A stretch of 64,000 nt of DNA from Streptomyces tendae (lineage in GTDB: Bacteria; Actinomycetota; Actinomycetes; Streptomycetales; Streptomycetaceae), in assembly GCF_014650435.1 (NCBI RefSeq), contig NZ_BMUY01000001.1, forward strand, positions 434,001 through 498,000, given 5' to 3'. Below the pieces are notes generated by a model. It worked only from the letters and a program-made list of their open reading frames with translations, did not search any database and was not told the origin of the DNA. How positions within the stretch are numbered: the stretch's first letter is position 1; each line of letters opens with the position of its first letter. This document shows positions 53,772 to 63,243 of the stretch, piece by piece. The translations under genes were made by a program, and so were the position numbers.

Positions 53772-55421
53772 TCAGATGCCCGCCGCCGTCGACAGGTCGC
53801 GCTTGAGTGCGGTCAGCAGGTCCGCGGCCTTGGCGCGGGCCGCAGGGAGGCCGGCGTGCTCGGCCACCGGGACGACCACCTCCAGGTAGCACTTCAGCTT
53901 GGGCTCCGTGCCGCTCGGACGGACGATCACCCGGGCGCCGTCGAGCGTGTAGCGCAGGCCGTCGGTGGGCGGGAGGGTGTCCGTGCCCCGGGTGAGGTCC
54001 TCCGCGGTGGTGACCGGGAGGCCCGCGAGGGTTGCCGGGGGCTGTTCGCGCAGGCGGTTCATCGCCGCGGCGATCAGGGAGAGATCCTCCACGCGGACCG
54101 AGAGCTGGTCCGTGGCGTGCAGGCCGTGCTCCACGGCGATGTCGTCGAGGAGGTCGAGGAGCGTGCGGTCGGCCTGCTTGAGGGTGGAGGCCAGCTCCGT
54201 GATCAGGAGGGCCGCGGTGATGCCGTCCTTGTCGCGGACGCCCTCCGGGTCGACGCAGTAGCCGAGGGCCTCCTCGTAGCCGTAGCGGATGTTCTCGACG
54301 CGGGCGATCCACTTGAAGCCGGTGAGGGTTTCGACGTGCGTGAGGTTCGCCTTGGCGGCGATGCGGGCGAGGAGGGACGACGAGACGATCGACTCCGCGA
54401 ACGTGCCGTGCGCTCCGCGGGTGACCAGGTGGGTGGCGAGCAGGGCGCCCACCTCGTCGCCCCGGAGCATGCGCCAGCCGGTGGCCTCCGCGGCGTCGGG
54501 TACGGCCACTGCCAGGCGGTCCGCGTCCGGGTCGTTGGCGATGATCAGGTCGGGGGCCGTCTCCCTTGCCTTCGCGAAGGCGAGGTCCATCGCGCCGGGC
54601 TCCTCCGGGTTGGGGAAGGCGACGGTGGGGAAGTCCGGGTCGGGGTCGGCCTGCTCGGTGACGAGGGTGGGGCGCGGGAAGCCGGCTCGGGCGAAGGCGG
54701 TGAGGAGGGTGTCCTTGCCCACGCCGTGCATCGCCGTGTAGACGGTGCGGGCGGTGCGGGGGGAGCCGGGGGCGAGGACGGCGTCCGTGCGGGTGAGGTA
54801 GGCGTCGAGGACGGCGTCGTCGAGGGTCTGCCAGCCGGTGTCGGGGCGCGGGACGTCGTGGAGGGTGCGTACGGCGTCGATCTCGGCGGCGATGTCGGCG
54901 TCGGCGGGGGGCACGATCTGGGAGCCGTCGCCGAGGTACACCTTGTAGCCGTTGTCGCGGGGCGGGTTGTGGCTGGCGGTGACCTCCACTCCGGCGACCG
55001 CGCCGAGGTGGCGGATCGCGAAGGCGAGCACGGGGGTGGGGAGGGGGCGGGGGAGTACGGCCGCCCTGAGGCCGGCGCCCGTCATGACGGCGGCGGTGTC
55101 GCGGGCGAAGTCGGCGGACTTGTGGCGGGCGTCGTAGCCGATGACGACGAGGCCGTCGTGCCGGCCTTGTTTCTTGAGGTACGCGGCGAGGCCCGCGGCG
55201 GCGCGGATGACCACCGAGCGGTTCATGCGCATCGGACCGGCGCCGAGTTCGCCGCGCAGGCCCGCGGTGCCGAACTGGAGGGTGCCGGAGAAGCGTGCGG
55301 TGAGCTCGGCGTGGTCCTCGGCGTCGATGAGGCGGGCGAGTTCCGCGCGGGTGTCCGCGTCGGGGTCCTCGGCCAGCCATGCCTTGGCTCGTGCGAGGAG
55401 GTCGTCTTGCACGTCTTGCAC
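53772..55421 (-). CDS. Phospho-sugar mutase (phosphomannomutase/phosphoglucomutase family)
   Basis: A 549-aa alpha-D-phosphohexomutase. TAGLRGELGAGPMRMNRSVV starts domain 1; VEVTASHNPPRDNGYKVY contains the phosphoserine (TASHNP). IIANDPDADRLAVAVPDA is the metal-binding loop (DPDADR), TLTGFKWIA and EEALGYCVDPEG bind sugar, and VIVRPSGTEPKLKCYLEVV is the phosphate-binding loop. GTG 55421 has GAGAGG nine bases upstream; GTG 55412 is possible. It lies next to the purine nucleoside phosphorylase gene, like pmmB and deoD in M. tuberculosis. No deoB was seen, so it may also interconvert (deoxy)ribose-1- and 5-phosphates; that is an inference. Confidence 0.9.
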   Translation of the reverse strand: MQDVQDDLLARAKAWLAEDPDADTRAELARLIDAEDHAELTARFSGTLQFGTAGLRGELGAGPMRMNRSVVIRAAAGLAAYLKKQGRHDGLVVIGYDARHKSADFARDTAAVMTGAGLRAAVLPRPLPTPVLAFAIRHLGAVAGVEVTASHNPPRDNGYKVYLGDGSQIVPPADADIAAEIDAVRTLHDVPRPDTGWQTLDDAVLDAYLTRTDAVLAPGSPRTARTVYTAMHGVGKDTLLTAFARAGFPRPTLVTEQADPDPDFPTVAFPNPEEPGAMDLAFAKARETAPDLIIANDPDADRLAVAVPDAAEATGWRMLRGDEVGALLATHLVTRGAHGTFAESIVSSSLLARIAAKANLTHVETLTGFKWIARVENIRYGYEEALGYCVDPEGVRDKDGITAALLITELASTLKQADRTLLDLLDDIAVEHGLHATDQLSVRVEDLSLIAAAMNRLREQPPATLAGLPVTTAEDLTRGTDTLPPTDGLRYTLDGARVIVRPSGTEPKLKCYLEVVVPVAEHAGLPAARAKAADLLTALKRDLSTAAGI

Positions 55422-55843
55422 GTCGGTCAGCCTCTCGGGTGTCGGTGGTACGGGTGCGGGGTGCCTGCGGCGCCTGTGCGGGTTTGGGGGGTGCGGGGTG
55501 CCTGCGGCGCCGCTGCGGCTTTGGTGGGGGTGCGCGTAGCGCGGTGGGTGCGGTTGTGGGTCGGGGCCGCGTCGGGGGGTGTTCGTCCTCGGAACGGCGC
55601 GGAATCGGTCGGTTACAGGGGCTCGCCGGGTTGACGCGCCAACCGCTGCGGGCGAACACCCCCCGACACGTCCCCTGCTCGCCGTACGCGCCTGCGGGCC
55701 GTCGCCCCCTAGCTGCGGGCAGTCGTGCCGCTGGGGCGGCACGGGTGGGCGCAGCGGCACCCCGCAACGCCGGGCTGCGCTTCCCACCGCCGCGCCAGCC
55801 CCCGCGCCGGGTGCCAAGCCCACGCCGGACCACTGGGCCTCGG
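55422..55843. repeat. Repeat-rich intergenic region between PMM and PNP genes
   Basis: 422 bases without a gene. GCGGGGTGCCTGCGGCGCC occurs twice (from about 55456 and 55492). The sequence GTGCCGCTGGGGCGGCAC (55725-55742) forms a perfect 7-bp hairpin, and GCGCAGCGGCACCCCGC follows. GGGGTGTTCG near 55575 and CGAACACCCC near 55653 are reverse complements. The CAGTCGTGCCG...GGCACGGGTGGGC arrangement is one I know as a common Streptomyces intergenic repeat. No open frame here looks real. Confidence 0.65.
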
Positions 55844-56668
55844 CTACAGCCGGCCCAGGACCTGGGTGAGCAGCTTCCCCATGCGCGCGGCGGAGTCGCG
55901 GCCCGCCTGGAGGACCTCCTCGTGGTTGAGGGGCTCGCCCGTCATGCCCGCGGCGAGGTTGGTGACCAGGGAGATGCCCAGCACCTCCGCCCCGGCCTCG
56001 CGGGCCGCGATCGCCTCCAGGACCGTCGACATGCCCACCAGGTCGGCACCGATGACGCGGGCCATGCGGATCTCGGCCGGGGTCTCGTAGTGCGGGCCGG
56101 GGAACTGGGCGTAGACGCCCTCCTCCAGCGTGTCGTCGACCTCCTTGCACAGCGCCCGCAGGCGGGGCGAGTAGAGGTCGGTGAGGTCGACGAAGTTGGC
56201 GCCGACGATGGGGGAGGTGGCGGTCAGGTTGATGTGGTCGCTGATCAGGACCGGCTGGCCGGGGCGCATGCCCTCGCGCAGGCCGCCGCAGCCGTTGGTC
56301 AGGATGATCGTCTTGGCGCCGGCGGCGACCGCGGTGCGGACGCCGTGTGAGACGGCGGCGACGCCGTGGCCCTCGTAGTAGTGGGTGCGGCCCAGGAAGA
56401 CCAGCGCGCGCTTGTCACCGAGGGTGTATGAGCGGACCTTGCCGCCGTGGCCCTCCACCGCGGGCTTGGGGAAGCCCGGCAGGTCGGTGACCTGGAGATC
56501 GGTCTCGGGGGCGCCCAGGGCGTCCACGGCCGGTGCCCAGCCGGAGCCCATCACGAGGGCGACGTCGTGGGTCTCGGCGCCGGTGAGTTCGCGCAGGCGG
56601 GCCGCGGCGGCGTCGGCGGCGGCGTACGGGTCGCCCTGGATGTCGTCCGGAAGAAGAGATGCGTTCAC
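55844..56668 (-). CDS. Purine nucleoside phosphorylase (trimeric type)
   Basis: A 274-aa class II PNP that splits inosine, guanosine and their deoxy forms with phosphate to base and pentose-1-phosphate. [15 protein letters not shown] is the phosphate-binding strand, [11 protein letters not shown] holds the phosphate His, [13 protein letters not shown] the ribose site, [23 protein letters not shown] the family signature, [16 protein letters not shown] and [11 protein letters not shown] the base site. GTG 56668 is the start. A regulon operator lies 24 bases upstream. It accepts the inosine made by Add. Confidence 0.94.
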   Translation of the reverse strand: MNASLLPDDIQGDPYAAADAAAARLRELTGAETHDVALVMGSGWAPAVDALGAPETDLQVTDLPGFPKPAVEGHGGKVRSYTLGDKRALVFLGRTHYYEGHGVAAVSHGVRTAVAAGAKTIILTNGCGGLREGMRPGQPVLISDHINLTATSPIVGANFVDLTDLYSPRLRALCKEVDDTLEEGVYAQFPGPHYETPAEIRMARVIGADLVGMSTVLEAIAAREAGAEVLGISLVTNLAAGMTGEPLNHEEVLQAGRDSAARMGKLLTQVLGRL

Positions 56669-56692
56669 GCGAAGAGGGTAGCCGGTTTGTGG

Positions 56693-56704
56693 CTACGCGC
56701 GTAG
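56693..56704. promoter_or_regulatory. Nucleoside-regulon operator upstream of the PNP gene
   Basis: A perfect CTACGCGCGTAG palindrome (GCTACGCGCGTAGA in context), 24 bases before the GTG start of the purine nucleoside phosphorylase gene on the minus strand. Confidence 0.78.
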
Positions 56705-56761
56705 ATGGTAGAGGTCACGGGATGGTGGTTTTTGGGTTGGAGGTTTTGACGAGGGCGGTCC

Positions 56762-57199
56762 TCAGCAGGGGCGTTTGCGGAGTTCCATCACGTAGTCGTG
56801 GGGGGCGCCGGACGATTCGGCGGCGTCCGCGATCTCGCCCAGATAGCGGGCGGAGGGCAGGCCGCCCTCGTAGGCGTTCAGGACGTAGGTCCAGGCACCC
56901 TCCTCGCCGTCGAGGGTGTGGATGCGGACCCTTGTGCGGCGGTAGATGTCCAGGCCCACGCCCTCCCAGCGGTCGAGGGAGTCCTCGTCCATGGGGGCGA
57001 TGTCGTAGAGGGAGACGAAGACCTGCGAGATCGGGTCCTCCACGAGGGTCGCCAGGGCGCCCTCCCAGCCCATGTGCTCGCCCCCGAAGGTCAGCCGCCA
57101 CCCGTTCAGCCAGCCGGTGGCGCGCAGCGGCGAGTGCGGGGCGCGGCGGGTCATCAACCGCGCGTCGAGGTTGCCGGCGTAGGCGGCGTAGAGCGACAT
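56762..57199 (-). CDS. Gamma-glutamylcyclotransferase-like protein
   Basis: A 145-aa protein with the small barrel fold of the gamma-glutamylcyclotransferase family: MSLYAAYAGNLDARLM (the YGSNL-type binding loop, here YAGNL), TGWLNGWRLTF, TLVEDPISQVFVSLYDI, and DEDSLDRWEGVGLDIYRR with the catalytic Glu region. The frame extends to 57286, but ATG 57199 opens the conserved fold; no ribosome site is visible, so translation may be leaderless. The substrate could be a gamma-glutamyl amine or another small compound. It is divergent from the LpdA-like gene. Confidence 0.8.
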   Translation of the reverse strand: MSLYAAYAGNLDARLMTRRAPHSPLRATGWLNGWRLTFGGEHMGWEGALATLVEDPISQVFVSLYDIAPMDEDSLDRWEGVGLDIYRRTRVRIHTLDGEEGAWTYVLNAYEGGLPSARYLGEIADAAESSGAPHDYVMELRKRPC

Positions 57200-57285
57200 G
57201 GGGGGAAGGGTACGGCAGGGGTGTCGGGCATCGCTGTCGTAACGGTGGTGGCCCCGGGCGGCTTCTCGTTGAAGGGTGCGGGACA

Positions 57286-58734
57286 ATGGGGTACGTGACT
57301 CGGATCGTGATCATTGGCGGCGGACCCGGCGGATACGAAGCGGCGCTGGTGGCCGCTCAGCTCGGCGCGGAGGTGACCGTCGTCGACTGCGACGGTCTGG
57401 GCGGGGCGTCGGTGCTGACCGACTGCGTGCCGTCCAAGACCCTCATCGCCACGGCTGAGGTGATGACCACCTTCGACTCCTCCTACGAGGAGCTGGGGAT
57501 CATCGTCGCCGACGACACTCCGCCCATGGAGCAGGCCGCCCGGGTGGTGGGGGTCGATCTGGGCAAGGTCAACCGGCGGGTGAAGCGGCTCGCGCTGGCG
57601 CAGTCGCACGACATCACCGCCTCCGTGACCCGTGCGGGTGCGCGGGTCATGCGCGGGCGCGGGCGGCTGGAGGGCATGCAGGGGCTCGACGGCTCGCGGA
57701 AGGTCGTGGTGCGGGCCGCCGACGGGAGCGAGGAGACGCTGACCGCCGACGCGGTGCTCATCGCTACGGGTGGGCATCCGCGGGAGCTGCCGGACGCGCG
57801 GCCCGACGGGGAGCGGATCCTGAACTGGACCCAGGTGTACGACCTGGAGGAGCTGCCCGAAGAGCTCATCGTGGTCGGGTCCGGTGTCACCGGTGCCGAG
57901 TTCGCCGGGGCCTATCAGGCGCTCGGGTCCCGGGTCACCCTCGTGTCGTCGCGGGACCGGGTGCTGCCGGGTGAGGACCCGGATGCGGCGGCCGTTCTGG
58001 AGGACGTGTTCCGGCGGCGTGGGATGAACGTCATGTCGCGGTCGCGGGCCCAGTCCGTCAAGCGGGTCGGGGACCGGGTCGAGGTGACGCTGTCGGACGG
58101 GCGGGTCATCACCGGGTCGCACTGTCTGATGGCCGTCGGCGCCATTCCCAACACGGAGGGGATGGGGCTGGAGGAGGCGGGAGTCCGGCTCAAGGACTCC
58201 GGGCACATCAAGACCGACCGCGTCTCGCGGACCTCGGCCCCCGGTGTGTACGCCGCCGGTGACGTCACCGGTGTCTTCGCGCTGGCCTCGGTGGCGGCCA
58301 TGCAGGGGCGGATCGCCATGTACCACTTCCTCGGCGACGCCGTTACTCCGCTGAATCTGAAGACCGTGTCCGCCAACGTCTTCACCGACCCCGAGATCGC
58401 CACCGTCGGCTACTCGCAGGCCGACGTGGACGCCGGCAAGATCGATGCCCGCGTGGTGAAGCTGCCGCTGCTGCGCAACCCGCGCGCCAAGATGCAGGGC
58501 ATCCGGGACGGCTTCGTCAAGATCTTCTGCCGGCCCGGTACCGAGATCGTGGTGGGGGGTGTGGTGGTGGCGCCGCGTGCTTCGGAGCTGATCCATCCGA
58601 TCTCGATCGCCGTCGACAACAACCTGACGGTCGAGCAGATCGCCAACGCCTTCACCGTGTATCCCTCGCTGTCGGGGTCGATCGCCGAGGTGGCACGGCA
58701 GTTGCACACCCGGAAGGGCGGCGGGGAGCAGTAG
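57286..58734 (+). CDS. LpdA-like NAD(P)H quinone/flavoprotein dehydrogenase
   Basis: About 482 aa in the pyridine nucleotide-disulfide oxidoreductase family. FAD binding: VIIGGGPGGYEAALVAAQLG; NAD(P) binding: ELIVVGSGVTGAEFAGAYQA; second FAD loop: APGVYAAGDVTGVFALAS; dimer domain with HPISIAVDNNLTVEQIANAF. The redox-active CxxxxC after the first FAD loop is missing (GLGGASVLTDCVPSKTLI has a single Cys), as in M. tuberculosis LpdA (Rv3303c), a quinone reductase. AAGGG at 57272-57276 favours ATG 57286; GTG 57295 (VTRIVIIGGG) is a common annotated start. A terminator follows. Confidence 0.9.
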   Translation: MGYVTRIVIIGGGPGGYEAALVAAQLGAEVTVVDCDGLGGASVLTDCVPSKTLIATAEVMTTFDSSYEELGIIVADDTPPMEQAARVVGVDLGKVNRRVKRLALAQSHDITASVTRAGARVMRGRGRLEGMQGLDGSRKVVVRAADGSEETLTADAVLIATGGHPRELPDARPDGERILNWTQVYDLEELPEELIVVGSGVTGAEFAGAYQALGSRVTLVSSRDRVLPGEDPDAAAVLEDVFRRRGMNVMSRSRAQSVKRVGDRVEVTLSDGRVITGSHCLMAVGAIPNTEGMGLEEAGVRLKDSGHIKTDRVSRTSAPGVYAAGDVTGVFALASVAAMQGRIAMYHFLGDAVTPLNLKTVSANVFTDPEIATVGYSQADVDAGKIDARVVKLPLLRNPRAKMQGIRDGFVKIFCRPGTEIVVGGVVVAPRASELIHPISIAVDNNLTVEQIANAFTVYPSLSGSIAEVARQLHTRKGGGEQ

Positions 58735-58757
58735 TCCGGTGGGCGCGGCTGGAAATG

Positions 58758-58780
58758 ACTCCCCGCTGGTCACGGGGAGT
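58758..58780 (+). terminator. Terminator after the LpdA-like gene
   Basis: ACTCCCCG (58758-58765) pairs with CGGGGAGT (58773-58780), loop of 7, then TGCGG. It separates the flavoprotein gene from the DeoR gene. Confidence 0.75.
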
Positions 58781-58912
58781 TGCGGTGCTTGCGGATGGCA
58801 TAGGCGGCCGGGGTAGGCCCGTATACCACTTCCGGTGGTGGCATGCGAACAACTTCTGTTATTCGGCGCATACTGCTGAAAGCAGACGGTCGTTGGGGTT
58901 ACTGTCAGTTTC

Positions 58913-59899
58913 GTGTTCGCTGCAGAACGTCGCCAATTGATCCTCGAAATGGTGCGAGCGAACGGGGCCGTGTCGCTCCGTGAGCTCGCCCGCGTCGTCC
59001 AGACCTCCGAAGTGACCGTACGGCGGGACGTGCGCGCACTGGAGGCAGAAGGACTCCTCGACCGCCGGCACGGCGGTGCGGTACTGCCGGGCGGGTTCAC
59101 GCGAGAGTCCGGCTTTCCGCAGAAATCCCATCTCGCGACCGCCGAGAAGACGGCCATCGCCGATCTCGCCGCGGGCCTCGTCGATGAGGGCGAAGCCATC
59201 GTGGTGGGCGCGGGTACCACGACGCAGGAGCTGGCACGTCGGCTCGCGCGGGTGCCCGGACTGACCGTCGTCACCAATTCGCTGCTGGTGGCCCAGGCCC
59301 TTGCCCATGCCAACCGGGTCGAGGTGGTGATGACCGGAGGCACGCTCAGGGGGTCCAACTACGCCCTGGTGGGGTCGGGGGCCGAGCAGTCCCTGCAGGG
59401 GCTGCGGGTCTCCAAGGCATTCCTGTCCGGGAGCGGGCTGACCGCCGAGCGGGGGCTGTCCACCTCCAACATGCTGTCGGCGTCAGTCGACCGGGCGCTG
59501 GTCCAGGCCGCCGCCGAGGTCGTCGTCCTCGCCGACCACTCCAAGCTGGGTACGGACACCATGTTCCAGACCGTGCCCACCGACGTCATCACCCGTCTGG
59601 TCACCGACGAGTCGCCGGCCCACGACGAGCGTGCCGCCACCGAGCTCCAGGCCCTGGCCGACCAGGGCGTGCAGATCGCCGTGGCCGGGGCGTCGGGGGG
59701 TGGTACGGCTGACGGCACCGGGGCACCTGGGGCCTCGGGGGGTGATTCGGTGGCCCGTCAGCAGCGCCGGGACGTGCCGCTTCCGGGGCCACGCCGACAG
59801 GTTCCGGGCGCGGCGGCGGGGCTGCGGTCGGCCACCGCTCTGAGTGAGCAGAACGGCGGGACGGAGCGGGCGCGCGTCGCCGACCTGCGTCGTCGGTAG
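58913..59899 (+). CDS. DeoR family transcriptional regulator
   Basis: A 328-aa regulator. The DeoR helix-turn-helix lies at about 1-55: FAAERRQLILEMVRANGAVS, LRELARVVQTSEVTVRRDVR, LLDRRHGGAVLPGG. The sugar-phosphate-isomerase-like sensor domain has IVVGAGTTTQELARRL, VTNSLLVAQALAHANR, VMTGGTLRGSNYALVG, and VVVLADHSKLGTDTM. The last ~70 residues, from GASGGGTADGTGAPG, are a Gly- then Arg-rich tail not seen in typical members (about 255 aa). The effector is probably a sugar phosphate. It is a candidate for control of the nearby nucleoside genes, but the operator class has not been matched to it. GTG 58913 is the only sensible start. Confidence 0.88.
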   Translation: MFAAERRQLILEMVRANGAVSLRELARVVQTSEVTVRRDVRALEAEGLLDRRHGGAVLPGGFTRESGFPQKSHLATAEKTAIADLAAGLVDEGEAIVVGAGTTTQELARRLARVPGLTVVTNSLLVAQALAHANRVEVVMTGGTLRGSNYALVGSGAEQSLQGLRVSKAFLSGSGLTAERGLSTSNMLSASVDRALVQAAAEVVVLADHSKLGTDTMFQTVPTDVITRLVTDESPAHDERAATELQALADQGVQIAVAGASGGGTADGTGAPGASGGDSVARQQRRDVPLPGPRRQVPGAAAGLRSATALSEQNGGTERARVADLRRR

Positions 59900-59919
59900 C
59901 GCCTCGTCCGGCGGACAGT

Positions 59920-59970
59920 GACAGGGGCGTCCGGTGGACCGTGTGAGGTGGTCCGGCGGGCGCCCCTGTC
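59920..59970. terminator. Bidirectional terminator between deoR-like gene and accA
   Basis: GACAGGGGCG (59920-59929) pairs with CGCCCCTGTC (59961-59970); the interior contains a second stem (CCGGTGGACC with GGTCCGGCGG, imperfect). It serves two convergent genes. Confidence 0.8.
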
Positions 59971-59988
59971 GTGTGGTGCGGGTGGTGC

Positions 59989-61761
59989 TCAGTCCTTGAT
60001 CTCGCAGATCGCGGCGCCGGAGGTGATGGAGGCGCCGACCTCGGCGCCCAGGCCCTTGACGGTGCCGGCCTTGTGGGCGTTGATCGGCTGTTCCATCTTC
60101 ATCGCCTCCAGGACGACGATCAGGTCGCCCTCGGCGACGTCCTGGCCCTCCTCGACGGCGATCTTCACGATCGTGCCCTGCATCGGCGAGGCGAGGGTGT
60201 CACCGGAGGCCGCGGGGCCGGACTTCTTCGCCGCGCGGCGCTTGGGCCGGGCCCCGGCCGCCAGGCCGGTGCGGGCCAGCGACATGCCCAGGCTGGAGGG
60301 CAGGGAGACCTCCAGGCGCTTGCCGCCGACCTCCACGACGACCGTTTCGCGGCCGCTCTCCTCGTCCGCCTCGCTGTCCGCGGGCGCGGTGAAGGGCTTG
60401 ATGTCGTTGACGAACTCCGTCTCGATCCACCGGGTGTGGACCGTGAACGGGTCGGTGGAGCCGGTCAGTTCCGGGGCGAAGGCCGCATCGCGGACGACGG
60501 TGCGGTGGAAGGGGATGGCGGTGGCCATGCCCTCGACCTGGAACTCGTCCAGGGCGCGGGCGGCGCGCTGGAGTGCTTCCTTCCGGGTGCGGCCGGTGAC
60601 GATCAGCTTCGCGAGCAGGGAGTCCCAGGCCGGGCCGATCACGCTGCCGGACTCGACGCCCGCGTCCAGACGCACGCCCGGACCGGTCGGGCCCTCGAAG
60701 CGGGTGACGGTGCCGGGGGCGGGCAGGAAACCGCGGCCGGGGTCCTCGCCGTTGATGCGGAACTCGAAGGAGTGCCCGCGCAGCGCCGGGTCGTCGTAGC
60801 CCAGTTCCTCACCGTCGGCGATGCGGAACATCTCCCGGACCAGGTCGATACCGGCGACTTCCTCGGTGACCGGGTGCTCGACCTGAAGACGGGTGTTGAC
60901 CTCCAGGAAGGAGATCGTGCCGTCCATACCGACGAGGAACTCCACCGTGCCGGCGCCGACGTAGCCGGCCTCCTTCAGGATCGCCTTGGACGACGCGTAC
61001 AGCTCCTCCAGCTGCGCCTCCGACAGGAACGGCGCGGGGGCCTCCTCGACCAGCTTCTGGTGGCGGCGCTGCAGCGAGCAGTCCCGGGTGGAGACGACGA
61101 CCACGTTGCCGTGGGTGTCGGCCAGGCACTGGGTCTCCACGTGGCGGGGCTTGTCGAGGTAGCGCTCCACGAAGCACTCGCCGCGCCCGAAGGCCGCCAC
61201 CGCCTCACGCACCGCCGAGTCGTACAGCTCCGGCACCTCTTCCAGGGTCCGGGCGACCTTCAGGCCGCGGCCGCCGCCGCCGAACGCGGCCTTGATCGCG
61301 ATCGGCAGGCCGTGCTCCTTGGCGAAGGCGACGACCTCGTCCGCACCCGAGACCGGGTCCGGGGTGCCCGCGACCAGCGGAGCGCCGGCCCGCTGGGCGA
61401 TGTGCCGGGCGGCGACCTTGTCACCCAGGTCGCGGATGGCGTGCGGGGGCGGACCGATCCAGATCAGGCCCGCGTCCAGGACCGCCTGCGCGAACTCCGC
61501 GTTCTCGGAGAGGAACCCGTAACCGGGGTGGATGGCGTCCGCGCCCGACTCACGCGCGGCTTTGAGGACCTTGGCGATGTCCAGATAGCTGGTCGCGGGG
61601 GTGTCACCACCCAGGGCGAACGCCTCATCAGCGGCGCGGACATGCAAAGCGTCCCGGTCCGGGTCCGCGTAGACGGCCACGCTCGCGATCCCGGCGTCCC
61701 GGCAGGCCCGGGCCACGCGGACAGCGATTTCGCCACGATTGGCGATGAGCACCTTGCGCAC
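59989..61761 (-). CDS. accA2: Acyl-CoA carboxylase alpha chain (biotin carboxylase plus biotin carrier)
   Basis: A 590-aa two-domain protein, the exact length I recall for AccA2 of S. coelicolor. The biotin carboxylase has [49 protein letters not shown] (ATP grasp), [20 protein letters not shown] with catalytic residues, and [11 protein letters not shown]. The C-terminal carrier has [10 protein letters not shown] and the biotinyl Lys near 555 in VLEAMKMEQ. It serves the acetyl- and propionyl-CoA carboxylases together with the beta and epsilon subunits encoded at 63.5-64 kb. GTG 61761 follows AAGGAGGG. A strong divergent promoter region lies upstream. Confidence 0.95.
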   Translation of the reverse strand: MRKVLIANRGEIAVRVARACRDAGIASVAVYADPDRDALHVRAADEAFALGGDTPATSYLDIAKVLKAARESGADAIHPGYGFLSENAEFAQAVLDAGLIWIGPPPHAIRDLGDKVAARHIAQRAGAPLVAGTPDPVSGADEVVAFAKEHGLPIAIKAAFGGGGRGLKVARTLEEVPELYDSAVREAVAAFGRGECFVERYLDKPRHVETQCLADTHGNVVVVSTRDCSLQRRHQKLVEEAPAPFLSEAQLEELYASSKAILKEAGYVGAGTVEFLVGMDGTISFLEVNTRLQVEHPVTEEVAGIDLVREMFRIADGEELGYDDPALRGHSFEFRINGEDPGRGFLPAPGTVTRFEGPTGPGVRLDAGVESGSVIGPAWDSLLAKLIVTGRTRKEALQRAARALDEFQVEGMATAIPFHRTVVRDAAFAPELTGSTDPFTVHTRWIETEFVNDIKPFTAPADSEADEESGRETVVVEVGGKRLEVSLPSSLGMSLARTGLAAGARPKRRAAKKSGPAASGDTLASPMQGTIVKIAVEEGQDVAEGDLIVVLEAMKMEQPINAHKAGTVKGLGAEVGASITSGAAICEIKD

Positions 61762-62135
61762 GATTGAGGCTCCCTCCTTGAAACAAGCCGAGTTTAGGGA
61801 CTGCCGACACGGCACTTCGACCCGTCCCCAATGGTGAGCTTGCCCACACGGAGCGTGATTCGAGGCTCGCTCGACCCCCGAAAGCCCTTGTAGTACCGCG
61901 GTACGCAGGGCTCCTGGGGGCAACCCTAGCCCTCCGATGTGGTCAAGGTCTCTGTGAGAGCGTGCTGCGGGCCACTCGGTTTCTTTGTGGAGTCCCTACT
62001 AATGGCCCAATGATTCTTTGCTCGTGCCGGAACCCTTGTGGTGCGCATTACCCGTTAGTAGCGTTCCTCGGGTCTCGAACGTACTTGGGGTAACAGCTGT
62101 CGTGTGCGGCAGCGGTCGAAGGTGGGTGGGGACCG
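61762..62135. promoter_or_regulatory. Divergent control region between accA2 and a membrane protein gene
   Basis: 374 bases without a gene, AT-richer than the flanks (for example GGCCCAATGATTCTTTGCTC at about 62003). It must carry promoters for accA2 and for the membrane protein gene. CCCGTTAGTAGCG at about 62050 and GGTCAAGG at about 61939 stand out, but no clear dyad or known regulator box was found. Confidence 0.55.
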
Positions 62136-62618
62136 GTGTCAGTGCGCAGGCCGGTGGCGTGGGTCGTGGCGGTCGTGCTCTTCGTGGAGGCCGTCGGCGT
62201 CGCGGCGCTGAACTGGTTCCTGGCGGTCGTCGTCGACCGGCAGGACATGTCCCTGGCCGGTCTCGACCCGGACATGATGTCCCTCTCCTCGAAGATCGGC
62301 GGGGTCGTCTTCGGGCTGTACTTCGCGCTGTGCGGCCTGGTCGCGCTGCTCGTGGCGGTGCGCGACCGCGCGCCGGCGGGGGTCGGCCGGATCCTGCTGA
62401 TCAGCGCCGCCGTGGTGCACGGGCTGCTCGGCGCCTTCACCTGGGGGCTGGTGGGGCCCGGCGCCTTCATCTTCATGATCGTCGTACTGGGCCTGATCGT
62501 GCTGCTGCTGATGACGTACGACGCCCGGGAGGAGCCCGCCGCCGGGCAGCGGCCCGAGGACGGCAAGGGCGGTGACGGCTCCCCGGTCAGCTCTCCGCCG
62601 GCGCCCACAACTCCGTGA
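62136..62618 (+). CDS. Small polytopic membrane protein
   Basis: A 160-aa protein with four hydrophobic segments (about 7-28, 50-73, 86-105, 110-130) and a hydrophilic Pro/Glu-rich tail ([15 protein letters not shown]). The sequence [20 protein letters not shown] is typical of conserved streptomycete membrane proteins with no known function. The GTG 62136 start gives [11 protein letters not shown]. Its last 32 bases overlap the end of the convergent maf gene. Confidence 0.72.
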   Translation: MSVRRPVAWVVAVVLFVEAVGVAALNWFLAVVVDRQDMSLAGLDPDMMSLSSKIGGVVFGLYFALCGLVALLVAVRDRAPAGVGRILLISAAVVHGLLGAFTWGLVGPGAFIFMIVVLGLIVLLLMTYDAREEPAAGQRPEDGKGGDGSPVSSPPAPTTP

Positions 62619-63210
62619 TGCCGATGCCGAGGTCGGCGAGGAGGCGGCGCAGCAGGGGCAGGCTGAGGCCGATGACGTTCCCGTGGTCGCCGTCGATGCC
62701 GTCGATGAAGGGGGCCGAACGGCCGTCCAGGGTGAAGGCCCCGGCGACGTACAGGGGCTCCCCGGAGGCGACGTAGGCGGCGATCTCGTCGTCGGTCGGC
62801 TCGCCGAAGCGGACGACCGTGGACGCGGTCGCCGAGACGTGGCGGCCGGAGGCGGTGTCCCAGACGCAGTGGCCGGTCTGCAGCGTGCCCGCCCGGCCGC
62901 GCATCGCCTTCCAGCGGGCGGTGGCCTCCTCGGCGTCCGCGGGCTTGCCGAGCGCCTGGCCGTCCAGGTCGAGCACCGAGTCGCAGCCGATCACCAGGGC
63001 GCCGTGCACCTCCGGCTTCGCGGCCACCACGGACGCCTTGGCCTCGGCCAGGGCGAGGGCCAACTCGGCGGGGGTGGGGGCGGTGACGGCCTCCTCGTCG
63101 ACACCGCTCACGAGCACCTCGGGGGCCAGTCCGGCCTGGCGCAACAGGCCGAGCCGGGCCGGGGACTGGGAGGCGAGGACGAGTCGGCGGCGGGGCTGAG
63201 CAGCAGTCAT
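62587..63210 (-). CDS. maf: Maf family nucleoside triphosphate pyrophosphatase
   Basis: A 207-aa house-cleaning pyrophosphatase that hydrolyses dTTP, UTP or modified NTPs to monophosphates. [19 protein letters not shown] is the Maf signature (SxSPxR), [20 protein letters not shown] has the metal Asp, [10 protein letters not shown] follows, and [20 protein letters not shown] with [14 protein letters not shown] ends the domain. M. tuberculosis has maf in the same place beside the acyl-CoA carboxylase genes. The stop overlaps the convergent membrane-protein gene by 32 bases. Confidence 0.92.
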   Translation of the reverse strand: MTAAQPRRRLVLASQSPARLGLLRQAGLAPEVLVSGVDEEAVTAPTPAELALALAEAKASVVAAKPEVHGALVIGCDSVLDLDGQALGKPADAEEATARWKAMRGRAGTLQTGHCVWDTASGRHVSATASTVVRFGEPTDDEIAAYVASGEPLYVAGAFTLDGRSAPFIDGIDGDHGNVIGLSLPLLRRLLADLGIGITELWAPAES

Positions 63211-63243
63211 GGGGTCACATTAGCCACCGGGAGCGGGGGCGGC

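Noticed and set aside
58735..58912. A copy of the CTACGCGCGTAG operator upstream of the DeoR gene
   Set aside because: No match or near-match is present, so autoregulation through this site is not supported.
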